A stretch of DNA of 64,000 nt from Brugia malayi. Its lineage: Eukaryota; Nematoda; Chromadorea; Rhabditida; Onchocercidae. The notes under the pieces were generated by a model, which did no database searches, was not told the origin of the DNA, and saw nothing but the letters and a program-made list of their open reading frames with translations. A program made the position numbers and the translations under genes. The DNA is taken from contig NW_025062475.1 of assembly GCF_000002995.4 (NCBI RefSeq), positions 3,378,528-3,442,527 of the forward strand, given 5' to 3'. This document shows, piece after piece, positions 38,966 to 48,893 of this stretch (positions are counted from its first letter, which is position 1; each line of letters starts with the position of its first letter).

Positions 38966-39664
38966 ATAACTGAAATAAACGGAATTTTAACAATCGAAAT
39001 TTTATTTAAATTGACTGGAAGCATTACACTGATAGTGATACATTGAACAAAAGTCGAATAATACTTTTCAGGAAAACAAAAGTTTATCAAAAATTACTTA
39101 GAACTTTAGCAAAGATTCAATATAAGGCTCAATTAAATTGTAAAATTTGTGCACCATTCTGTTGATAGCACCAGAAATGCCATGCAGCCTCTCATTCTTG
39201 CGCACCTTATCGTATTTCTTCTGAAGTATTCGCGAATTGTTGATTGCTTTCTGTTACGACTAGAATGAACACTTTAGGTGTCACCTTCCTAAAAAAGACC
39301 AAAAGAAATGAAAAGTTTGCTGATTTGGCTTAATAGAGAAAATAACTGCTTCTTTTCATTGCTTTTTCTGCATCGCACCATTTACTGAATTTTGTATTAC
39401 TGTACAACGATCACGGATATTTCTTAACATATTTCCATGTGCATTAATTTCAAATTCACAAACATATTTAAATTATCAATAGACTATCGAAATTAACGAT
39501 GAGCTCCGATGCAACCCTTCAAGCATTCAATTCATACTCAACATTGAAAAATTTTCCTCAGCGTTTGCACTGAGGCTGAGGTCGATGTGTTTTCTGACAT
39601 GGATGTTTGCAAAACATTTTTTTGCACATTTCATTTCTGGTTGACAAAAGGATTTAAAATGTTG
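38966..39664. repeat. Long direct repeat A, copy 1 (about 700 bp)
   Basis: Nearly identical to 44882-45586, starting at CTGAAATAAACGGAATTTTA and ending at GATTTAAAATGTTG. On the minus strand it holds short coding-like pieces: one reads CEFEINAHGNMLRNIRDRC (around 39400-39455), another runs KYDKVRKNERLHGISGAINR to a stop near 39106-39240. It also carries a broken zinc-finger piece at 39548-39605 (KTHRPQPQC, then a stop where a Cys codon is expected, then GKFF). Confidence 0.9.
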
Positions 39665-39781
39665 TCAAATTTACGTAACAAGACCTGCGGTTCAGCGCCT
39701 CTTGCGAATGTTGAAAGAATTTTGCCACAATTTTTGTACTGAGGTTTAAACCTGTGGGTTCCCAAATGCCTACATAGTGAT
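39548..39781 (-). pseudogene. Zinc-finger remnants on the minus strand
   Basis: Two degenerate pieces of the same zinc-finger cassette seen intact at 40896-43594. One, at 39717-39781, reads SLCRHLGTHRFKPQYKNCGK and lies outside the direct repeat. The other, at 39548-39605, lies inside it and has a stop and frame breaks. They are inverted relative to the intact cassettes. Confidence 0.7.
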
Positions 39782-40270
39782 AACTTGTGCCGGATAATTT
39801 ACATTCATAAAAAAAAAGGTTTTTTGAGATGTGTATTGTTATATGTTCTTTTTATGCGTTATGTATTCGTCGTAATTCATCGCTTTGACAGCACCCCAAC
39901 ATAACTCGCAATTTTCCTTATCTGAAAAGTTCCCTACGTAGTAAACCTGTCGTTATTCAAATAGCAAAAATTGCAAAACAAATAATTTAAAATTTTTTGA
40001 AGCAAAGTCAATATTTGAATCACAGCTTTTGTCTCCACTTCGAATGGATTAATTTTCGAATATTAAATTAATATTCGAATGGAAGTTTTGATTTTAGATT
40101 CATTAGCTATTAGTTTAGCAGGAAAATAGAATGAAAGGGAAAAAGTATGAATAATGATATGAATGAAACATTAAAAACCACTTGGACCTTTGGTCGTTTA
40201 ATTCCAACCAATCTGAGATAAAAACTTTTATTCGAATATTTCTGTCATTTCAACAATTCAGTATTTCATC
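39782..40270. promoter_or_regulatory. Upstream region of the zinc-finger locus
   Basis: About 490 bp without a coding exon before the signal-peptide exon. It should hold the promoter of that locus; no certain TATA box or other element is claimed. Confidence 0.35.
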
Positions 40271-41167
40271 TTGCTCTTCATTTCAATGACACAAATCATT
40301 TGGTTCAGCTTTCTGCTTTGGATCGCTTCGGCTGAGAATGGAAGTATCTCTCTACTAAACCTCGATATCGATGATAATATATGGGATGACTGTAGCAATG
40401 GGTACTTCTCAAATAGTTTCAATATCCTTGATAACAGCAATTTGGAATCGATTCTGGGTTCAGATATGGATGCTCATAACAGCAAACTAGGAAATTCTGC
40501 TGACAATTTGCAGGATAGCATTTCATCTGATTTTTCGCACCTCGATTTTACTGATTTGGAGAAAACTAAACATAGAAGCAATGAGGATTCCAAAATCGAA
40601 ACCGTTCCAATCACAACAGGAAATTATCAGTTGCGAGAATTGCCGAGAACAGATGGCAAGAATATGAACAGTAGCAATTCGATAAACACTGAGAAATCCG
40701 AAATAAAAACTGATCTCGTTACTGAAAAAAACTTGGACTTATTTGTTCTGCAAAATCCTACCATTACAGGTAACATTAATTTAATATACGCTCACAATTT
40801 AATTTCATAATCAGTTCTCAAATTACATTAAATAATTCCAAACGAAGTAATGGAATGCGTTAATTGCAAAATACACATGTTGTGGCGCTTTTCAGATGAA
40901 GAAAATTACAAGTGTCCCCATATCGGATGTACTATGAAAACGAAAAGTCGTAAGAAATACATAGCTCACAGGAAAACACACCCCGAACCCTTTATTTATG
41001 AATGCAAAGTGTCCGGTTGTGGGTTAACATTCAATAATCCATCATCATTCTACAGTCATCAGCAAACACACGCACCCAGGACTGAGTGCGAAAACTGTGG
41101 CAAAATTTTCAGCTGTAAGAATAATCTGAGCACTCACAGGAAGTACTGCACGAAAATCATACGTTAG
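40271..41167 (+). CDS. Secreted-type C2H2 zinc-finger protein, first isoform, about 256 aa
   Basis: Model: join(40271-40769, 40896-41167). Exon 1 starts with an apparent signal peptide (MTQIIWFSFLLWIASAENGS; cleavage likely after SA), then about 140 residues rich in Ser, Asp, Asn and Glu without domains. Exon 2 joins in phase 1 through a GTAACA donor and CTTTTCAG acceptor. It encodes three zinc fingers: two Cys-X4-Cys-X12-His-X3-His fingers joined by a short linker (THPEPFIYECKVSGC) and a third Cys-X2-Cys finger ending His-X3-Cys. A signal peptide before zinc fingers is odd, since such fingers are normally nuclear; the start could instead be at an alternative promoter lacking the leader. Four more copies of exon 2 follow downstream and fit the same donor. 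Function is unknown; nucleic-acid or protein binding is family knowledge. Confidence 0.8.
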
Positions 41168-41491
41168 TTTTTCATATTTAACAAGATTTAAACACGTTTA
41201 GCTGTCAGAAATGAAATGCACGTACTGAGAAACAATGTGCTGAGAAACATCCGTTATATAGGAAAAAAACAGAAAAGAATCAAGAAGTTCCTGATTTTAT
41301 CGTCACAGAAAATTTTCAATTAATTATTTCTTTAAACGCATAAAAAAAAAAACAAAGTAAAAAACTATAACCTAAGTCATTTGAAGTAAATTATCACAGA
41401 CATTTTTATGATCAGTTTCCAAACTGTGTAAATTAATTAACAACTGGTATGATAGAATTGTAAAAACAAATGTTATACGAGAATTTTTCAG

Positions 41492-41763
41492 ATGAGGAAA
41501 ATCACGAGTGTCCCCATGTCGGATGTAGTATGAAAACGAAGAGTCGCAAAGAATACATAGCTCACATTAAAACGCATCCCAAACCTTTTATTTATGAATG
41601 CAAAGTGTCTGGTTGTGAGTTAACATTTAATCACCAATCATCGTTGTTCAGTCATCGGCAAACACACAAACCTAAGCCTGAATGCGAAAACTGTGGCAGA
41701 ATTTTCAGCTGTAAGAATAATCTGAACTGTCACAGGAAACATTGTACGAAAACTCCATGTTAG
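41492..41763 (+). CDS. Zinc-finger terminal exon, cassette 2
   Basis: Open from a TTTTTCAG acceptor to its own stop, 272 bases, the same length as cassette 1. Its phase fits the donor at 40770. It encodes DEENHECPHVGC, then three fingers of the same spacing as cassette 1. An in-frame ATG at 41470 just before the acceptor (MLYENFS) would allow a short free-standing protein of 97 residues, so it may be a separate gene or an alternative last exon. Confidence 0.7.
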
Positions 41764-42140
41764 TTCCGCAAATTTAGCAAAATTTTAAACAAAGAAATAG
41801 ATTATTCTCGTTTATGTTCAACATAAAAAATGATAAGCAGTACTTGTTCTAAGAATCCAATAAATTTAGAAGTTACTTTCCTAAGAGGTTTTCTGGTTTT
41901 ACGTGAAATTGTGGACATAAACAGTAAAGAATGGAGAACTTGATCTGATCTTATCGTAGCGGAAAATTTACAATTACATTTTTTGTTTAAATACATGAAG
42001 AAACAAGTAAAGATTGTAACCTAAGTTATTTGAAGTATATTATGACAGACATTTTTATGATCAGTTTCCAAACTGTGTAAATTAATTAACAACTGGTATG
42101 ATAGAATTGTAAAAACAAATGTTATACGAGAATTTTTCAG

Positions 42141-42412
42141 ATGAGGAAAATCACGAGTGTCCCCATGTCGGATGTAGTATGAAAACGAAGAGTCGCAAAG
42201 AATACATAGCTCACATTAAAACGCATCCCAAACCTTTTATTTATGAATGCAAAGTGTCTGGTTGTGAGTTAACATTTAATCACCAATCATCGTTGTTCAG
42301 TCATCGGCAAACACACAAACCTAAGCCTGAATGCGAAAACTGTGGCAGAATTTTCAGCTGTAAGAATAATCTGAACTGTCACAGGAAACATTGTACGAAA
42401 ACTCCATGTTAG
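42141..42412 (+). CDS. Zinc-finger terminal exon, cassette 3 (identical to cassette 2)
   Basis: Identical in sequence to the cassette at 41492-41763, including acceptor, upstream ATG and stop, because it lies in the second copy of the 649-bp duplication. Same three zinc fingers and the same phase. Confidence 0.7.
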
Positions 42413-42785
42413 TTCCGCAAATTTAGCAAAATTTTAAACAAAGAAATAGATTATTCTCGTTTATGTTCAACATAAAAAATGATAAGCAGTACTTGTTCTA
42501 AGAATCCAATAAATTTAGAAGTTACTTTCCTAAGAGGTTTTCTGGTTTTACGTGAAATTGTGGACATAAACAGTAAAGAATGGAGAACTTGATCTGATCT
42601 TATCGTAGCGGAAAATTTACAATTACATTTTTTGTTTAAATACATGAAGAAACAAGTAAAGATTGTAACCTAAGTTATTTGAAGTATATTATGACAGACA
42701 TTTTTATGATTAGTTCCAAACTGCGTAAATTAATTAATAATTAGTATGATAAAACTGTAAAAACAATGTTATAAGGTAAATTCAG

Positions 42786-43057
42786 ATAAGAAAAATTATG
42801 AGTGTCCCCATGTCGGATGTACAATGAAAACAAAGAATCGCAAGGAATACGTAACTCACAAGAAAACGCATCCCAAACCTTTTATTTATGAATGCAAAGT
42901 GTTCGGTTGCGGACGAACATTCGATAATGCAGCATCATTGTGCACACACATGCAAACACACCGACCTAAACTTCAGTGCAGAGACTGTGGCAAATTCTTT
43001 ACTTATATGAATAATTTGTACACTCACAGGAAGAGTTGCGCGGAAGTTCCACGTTAG
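42786..43057 (+). CDS. Zinc-finger terminal exon, cassette 4
   Basis: Acceptor AAATTCAG, 272 bases to its stop, phase compatible with the donor at 40770. Starts DKKNYECPHVGCTMKTKNRK. All finger Cys/His are kept: two Cys-X4-Cys fingers and a third starting CRDCGKFF and ending HRKSC. No ATG lies directly upstream in frame, so it needs splicing to a 5' exon to be translated whole; an internal ATG at 42824 would lose the first finger. Confidence 0.7.
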
Positions 43058-43298
43058 TTTCACAAATTTGGCAAAATTTTAAACACTTTTGTTTACCTGA
43101 AGTGGAATACACAGCTAAGAAATACAAAAATAAACAGGTATTTCGATATTTATTCAATATCAACAGAAAAAACCTAGTTGGTTTAACATAAGAAACGACA
43201 ACCAGTTAGTAACAACTACTGCTGTATGAATGACCCCATAGATTTACTACAAATTGGTATGACAAAACCGAAAAAATAAACATAAGGGAGCTTTTCAG

Positions 43299-43594
43299 AT
43301 AAGGAAAATTACGAGTGTCCTTATGTTGGGTGTACTGTGAAAATGAATAATTACAGTCAATATATGGCTCACAGGAAAACGCATCCTGAACCTTTCATTT
43401 ATGAATGTAAAGTATCCGGCTGTAAGAGAACATTCAACCACAAATCATCATTCTCTTTCCATCAGAGAACCCACAAGCCTAAACTTCAATGCGAAAATTG
43501 TGGCAAATTTTTCGGCTCTGAGATTTATTTCAACACTCACAAGAAACGCTGCATTGCAGATACTGTTAGTTCTGTAAATTTAGCAAAATCCTAA
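43299..43594 (+). CDS. Zinc-finger terminal exon, cassette 5
   Basis: Acceptor GCTTTTCAG, 296 bases to its stop, phase compatible with the donor at 40770. Starts DKENYECPYVGCTVKMNNYS. The three fingers are kept; the third ends HKKRC. The C-terminal tail is eight codons longer than in the other cassettes (ADTVSSVNLAKS). The finger tips differ from the other cassettes, so it would bind a different target if functional. Confidence 0.7.
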
Positions 43595-44881
43595 GCACTT
43601 TGTCAACCGAAAGTGAAATGTGAGCAAAAATGAGTTGCGAAACATTCGTGTCCGTGGTATAATAAAATAAAATTCTTTTGCACGATGCACAAAGACATAT
43701 TAAAATGCATTTCATTGGTTGTTCCTACAAGAAACTGTTTAGTTCTTTGAAAATATTCATTGTAGGAGTGAAAAAAGAGATACACAATTCTGGCATAAAT
43801 TAGGAGTGACATAGAAAGGTACTGTCATCAACATGCTGCGGACAATTTTTTGATGACATTGTGATATTTATCTTTACTTTTTTTTTAACCTATATTTCAT
43901 TGGAAACAGCATGTTTTAACAGAGATACGTAAAGATTCAAGGTTGAATATTCGAAAATATAGAAACAATTTGAGCATTGCTTTTTTTAGCCAAAAAATAT
44001 TTTTTTAAAGCTGGGGTCATTTTCATTGAACAAAGATTATTTAAATCTGAAAGAGAAACGAAACTGATGTTTGTTTCATACTCCGCAAATTTATTCAGAT
44101 CCTGCCTAGTAATCCGTAAATGCTGAATATTTAAATTTCTAATTCAGTTCATTTGCAACTTTGAGACCTATCAAACCTTTGATTTCAGCGATTACATTTA
44201 AATGTATAATTTTCTTTCATTAAACTATGAATACTAAAATGTCTCGCAGAGATAAAATACAATGTCATTAGCAGAAACAGAAAAAGTTTCAAGTAATTTT
44301 CTTATCGACACTTCTTATTTACTTGTAATTTGCAATGTTTCATTTTTTGAGGCTTTGTAAGATTTTTAAATTTCATCGGCAACTATTGTTATGTATTTCA
44401 GTGATCTCTTTGTTTCAGTCGTATGCGTTCGATTAATTTTACTATTTTGGCCTTTAATATTTTGCTCAGAAAAGCTAATTATACGTCCATTTACAGGAAC
44501 ATATAATGTTTGTTCCCTTAAATTTGATGTTTGTTGTTGAAAGAATTGAAATTTTTTATCATCAACATTTTCAAAGCCAAATTATTTTCATTTCAATGCA
44601 ATCGATTCTATTTTATTTTCTTAATCATCTAACGAATTGATAAAAAAATATAACAAATATTTGCTGCATGATTAATTAACTCTTTGATTAAATGATATTG
44701 TGAGATGCATTTTCACCCAAAAGATGCCGCTGCTACTCAAAATAGAATATCCGTGGAGTTGCAATATCTGGTGGTATCAGAGCTTGTATCACCGATACAA
44801 TCATAATAGCACTGACATACAACTCTATTGATATATAGCAACGCCCGGATTGTTTCATATATTTTTGAGAGTTCCACAAAA
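43595..44881. other. Intergenic after the zinc-finger array
   Basis: No coding exon supported. The first part resembles the 3' flank of the cassettes (AAATTTAGCAAAATCC after the stop). The rest is AT-rich single-copy-looking sequence. Confidence 0.45.
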
Positions 44882-45586
44882 CTGAAATAAACGGAATTTT
44901 AACAATCGAAACAATCGAAATTTTTATTTAAATTGACTGGAAGCATTACACTGATAGTGATACATTGAACAAAAGTCGAATAATACCTTTCAGGAAAACA
45001 AAAGTTTATCAAAAATTACTTAGAACTTTAGCAAAGATTCAATATAAGGCTCAATTAAATTGTAAAATTTGTGCACCATTCTGTTGATAGCACCAGAAAT
45101 GCCATGCAGCCTCTCATTCTTGCGCACCTTATCGTATTTCTTCTGAAGTATTCGCGAATTGTTGATTGCTTTCTGTTACGACTAGAATGAACACTTTAGG
45201 TGTCACCTTCCTAAAAAAGACCAAAAGAAATGAAAAGTTTGCTGATTTGGCTTAATAGAGAAAATAACTGCTTCTTTTCATTGCTTTTTCTGCATCGCAC
45301 CATTTACTGAATTTTGTATTACTGTACAACGATCACGGATATTTCTTAACATATTTCCATGTGCATTAATTTCAAATTCACAAACATATTTAAATTATCA
45401 ATAGACTATCGAAATTAACGATGAGCTCCGATGCAACCCTTCAAGCATTCAATTCATACTCAACATTGAAAAATTTTCCTCAGCGTTTGCACTGAGGCTG
45501 AGGTCGATGTGTTTTCTGACATGGATGTTTGCAAAACATTTTTTTGCACATTTCATTTCTGGTTGACAAAAGGATTTAAAATGTTG
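44882..45586. repeat. Long direct repeat A, copy 2 (about 700 bp)
   Basis: Nearly identical to 38966-39664 and in the same orientation. It includes the same short minus-strand coding-like pieces and the same broken zinc-finger remnant (45470-45527). It has a small insertion (duplicated CAATCGAAA) near 44903. Confidence 0.92.
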
Positions 45587-46149
45587 CCTATGTTATCAAA
45601 ATAGTCTCATCAGATAGTATTTAAACTAACTTTAATCACGTTTTTTACTAAGTTTTGCATATATTTACAGAAGACGTAATTATAAATCTTGCATTATGGT
45701 GAGATCAATTTAAGTCCCTTATTTTTCATTACTTACGTCTGCAGTTTTCCAAAATACAGTAGAGAAAAAAGCCTTCTAAAAAAAAAATTTCTTTTCAATT
45801 TATTGGACTATTAGAATAGCATAAGTTATTGCATGTTAATTACTTATTTTTCTATATTCAGTGTGAGCGATATGGATCTCTTTATTGAATTTGGTAAAAT
45901 ATTGTAAATATTAAATAAAAAATGAAATAAAAAAAAGATCATATCAAAACAAATGGTTTGGTGTAGCTTGGCCTGATAAAGAAAATGAAATGCATTTCTT
46001 TGGCAAATTACAGCTACAGATGTTGTCGCGAAACTCAAAATAAGTCTCGCTTACCTGCAGATAACCTACAAAATATAGACTGTATTAATCTGTATTAATC
46101 TATTTTGTCTTAATTGAACATCTTTCAAAGAAATATAAAATCACATTTA
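45587..46149. other. Spacer between repeats A and B
   Basis: AT-rich, no coding exon seen. The sequence TGTATTAATC is repeated near 46081-46100. Confidence 0.4.
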
Positions 46150-46738
46150 AGCCATCATTATTCATTCCAACATTCATCCTCCTATTGTTGTTGAACTTAT
46201 CTGCTTATCAAAAATTTTTAACTGCTAGCAAAGATTATGTGCCTTGTTTAATACATTAAAAACTATTCCTTTTTTCCAAATCAAATTTGCTTGCAATATC
46301 GAAATACTATAAAAGTTTTCTAATCTAACAGTCATTCTTTGACAATATAAAAACCTGTCTCCCATTATATAAAGAATTAAGATTATCGGATAAATTTATT
46401 CATTTAGTCATTTTCATCTCATTCGTAAAGTCACAAAGAATAAATAACTCACAGGAAAACACACCTCAAACTCACAGTTCATATAATTCCTTTAAATTCC
46501 CCATCAACTTATTCATCTTCATTTTATTCGTAGACACTTTACAAATTAATAAGGTATTGTTGCTATTATAGATTAATACTTTTGCACATTGGTTGCTAGC
46601 GAATAAAATCGTTACAGACCTTCCACTCAATGCGTTCAATGCATTCGTTTATATCAGTTATAATAATAGTTGTTCTAACGAATTAAACTGAATTCAAGCT
46701 AACAAAAATCAGAATCTCTATTGTTTATGCAAGTAAAA
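46150..46738. repeat. Long direct repeat B, copy 1 (about 580 bp)
   Basis: Nearly identical to 55930-56516. It contains a TATA-like ATTATATAAAGAATTAAG (46364-46381). On the + strand there is a zinc-finger remnant near 46427-46490 (ACTCACAGGAAAACACACCT, as in the cassettes) with an in-frame stop. A more diverged third copy lies at 54190-54480. Confidence 0.9.
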
Positions 46739-46739
46739 A

Positions 46740-47205
46740 ATGAATTTTAGAATTTATTTACTTGTTTCAAATTCCAAAAACTCTTACAAATTGCAGGATT
46801 TCCATAGTAAAAAAAGAAAATTAAAAAAAAAAATTAATTTTAATTCTAAGAATGAATTAAAACTGTGACTCGTTGAAATTTTAATAAATTTCGCTAATGA
46901 AATATTGTCCAAAACTTAATTATTAAAGTTTTTTTTATTACTTAAACTATCAGATGACCAGCCCCGGTGCAATGCATATAAAATAATCAATTAAATTGAA
47001 AGTACATATTTTTTTTAATGAATTGCTATTATTAGTTGTTTAGCACTTAATTTAAATTAAATTTGGCAGTAGTAGAATTTATTTCCTTGTTTAATATGCA
47101 AAACTCTTACAAATTGTAGGATTTTCATTAAAATGATAATTTAGATTTGAAATAAAAATTAATTTTAATTGTAAAAATGAATTAAAACTATGACTAGTTG
47201 ATGGT
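46740..47205 (+). repeat. Dispersed repeat family, copy 2 (two units)
   Basis: Shares with the 35720 copy AATTAAAACT..GTTGAAATTTTAATAAATTTCGCT, CCAAAACTTAATTATTAAAG and ATGACCAGCCCCGGTGCAAT. A second partial unit starts near 47178. Confidence 0.85.
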
Positions 47206-47665
47206 CTTAAAGAAACTATTGACGGAAGTTACAATGTGGAGTCTCTCGGAAAGTAAACTTTTCTTTCGCTCTTTGCCGATTTTTCACGTCAGACTTTCAT
47301 TTATTTAGCGATATAATAAAAATTAGAGTACTAAAAATGTGAATATTTCTTCAGCATTAAACTTTGCAGAAATTTCGATCTCCTATTTCTAATGTCATAC
47401 GATTTACACGGTAGTTGGGAGAAGAACGTCGATTTACACGGAAAATTGCATCCAACAAAGGGAGAAGTTTCCGGAATTGGCATATTTAATACTGTTAGTT
47501 TGTGAAGTGCATAAAAATTTCTCATGTTTACCCGTTTGTATGAAAACGAATTCACCATTGCTCCAGGAGTTTGCTGCGGACTATTGGGCAAGTAAGGGTA
47601 TGCCGAAATAGAAAATTATCATTGGAATTCCGATGTACGCTCAGAGATGGAAGTTGTTGCATGCA
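47206..47665 (+). pseudogene. Chitinase fragment (exons 6-8 with introns)
   Basis: Nearly identical to 50699-51175 of the intact chitinase, introns included, so it arose by DNA duplication and not retrocopying. It begins in exon 6 (ACTATTGACGGAAGTTACAA), has all of exon 7 and the start of exon 8. An AAAGAG to AAATAG change gives a stop in exon 8 (MPK then stop near 47608), and the end shows AGAGATGGAAGTTG where the gene has AGGGATGGACATTA. It lacks the catalytic exon 5 and all 5' exons. Confidence 0.95.
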
Positions 47666-48893
47666 AAATGGATTATGAGGATCAAAAATATATCTAAGAT
47701 ATAGATGAAACAAAACACAATTCGATTGGAATGTGCATGACTCTTCGTGTTAATAACTTTTACAAAACTTCCTTTCTGGTATTAATTTGCATTTTTATTT
47801 AGAATATATATCAATCAAAAAAGTCCTTTTAAAATAGCATTTGTGATCAGGAAAAAGTCATATCCTGGCAGTTTTCAAAAATACCCCTCATTACATAATT
47901 ATGAAGTTTAGAAAAGTTGTGCTGAAGTCTTCAGAGAAGCAATTTCGATTCGAAATACTGATTTCTACTAGGAAAAAATATACATATAATTAGTCTTACA
48001 GCTTTTAGCTTTATTATTTACTCACCGAAGACAGATATTTTTAACTTAAGTGACTATTATTTAATTAGTAAGTACTTTGTGGAGCGCCTATTTAACATTT
48101 CAGATATTTAGAACATCTGATTATACTGTGTTATGTTTATGCTTAATATTGCTATTTTTCTGATTGTTTTCCACTCAATTTGCTTTTATATTTTGTGCAT
48201 TTTGATTTTATCTGTTTACAAAGTTGTGTGAATATCTAACAATTTATTCCAGTAAATTGTTAATTTCGTCCTAGTATCGTATCCAGTAAATTTCTAATTT
48301 CTGTGTTTGGCTCAGCTGTTACAATCTAATATTTGTTTTTATTTTATTTTGTTGCTTTTTGGTTCTGTTTGCAAGCTGTGCAAACATTTTCCATCTATAA
48401 ATATTTTTATCAAAGTCAAGCTTCCGATATCTTTTACAGTAATTTGTTTACCTAACATCAATGTAACTCTCAGTGTCACGTATATTTGAATTAATTTATT
48501 ACGATTTCAACTTCCATGTTTATATTTCAGCGAATAACATATAAAAGTGAACGAAATTAGCCATTTGATATAATGATATCAACGTGTTGAAAATTTTCAT
48601 CATCGTTTTTCTCAGTGAATTTTTTCTTTAGTTTTCAGTGTGTACCGATAATCATCAGTATTAATTCATCCAATACAATAATCCCTTACTGTTTAATTTC
48701 AATGAAAATAATTTTATTTTAATTTTCATTAATTATTGATGTAAATATTCACTAAATTTCGATTAATTATTCCTTCTTAATACATATATTTACTTCATAT
48801 TTACGAATTATGCTACTAATATAAATAAATATCAATTATTCATAGCAATAAATATTGAAATACAGAAGTGGACAACAGCTTTCGCAAAGTGAT
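47666..48893. promoter_or_regulatory. Chitinase upstream region
   Basis: AT-rich, no coding exon. A TATA-like CATATAAAAGTG lies at 48539-48550, about 350 bp before the start. Stage-specific expression in microfilariae is known for the Brugia chitinase; no particular control site is claimed. Confidence 0.4.

Larger units (their letters stand above)
41403..42700. repeat. Perfect 649-bp tandem duplication
   Basis: Two adjacent copies (about 41403-42051 and 42052-42700) look identical base for base wherever I compared them. Each contains one whole zinc-finger exon with its acceptor and 3' flank. A third, diverged unit follows at 42701. Confidence 0.93.

Noticed and set aside
41802..42645. Minus-strand 64-codon frames repeated exactly 649 bp apart
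   Set aside because: Their identity simply follows from the tandem duplication; they lie in the 3' flank of the zinc-finger cassettes and have no features.
47206..47665. Second functional chitinase gene
   Set aside because: Lacks the catalytic exon and 5' exons, and has a stop in exon 8; it is a partial duplicate.
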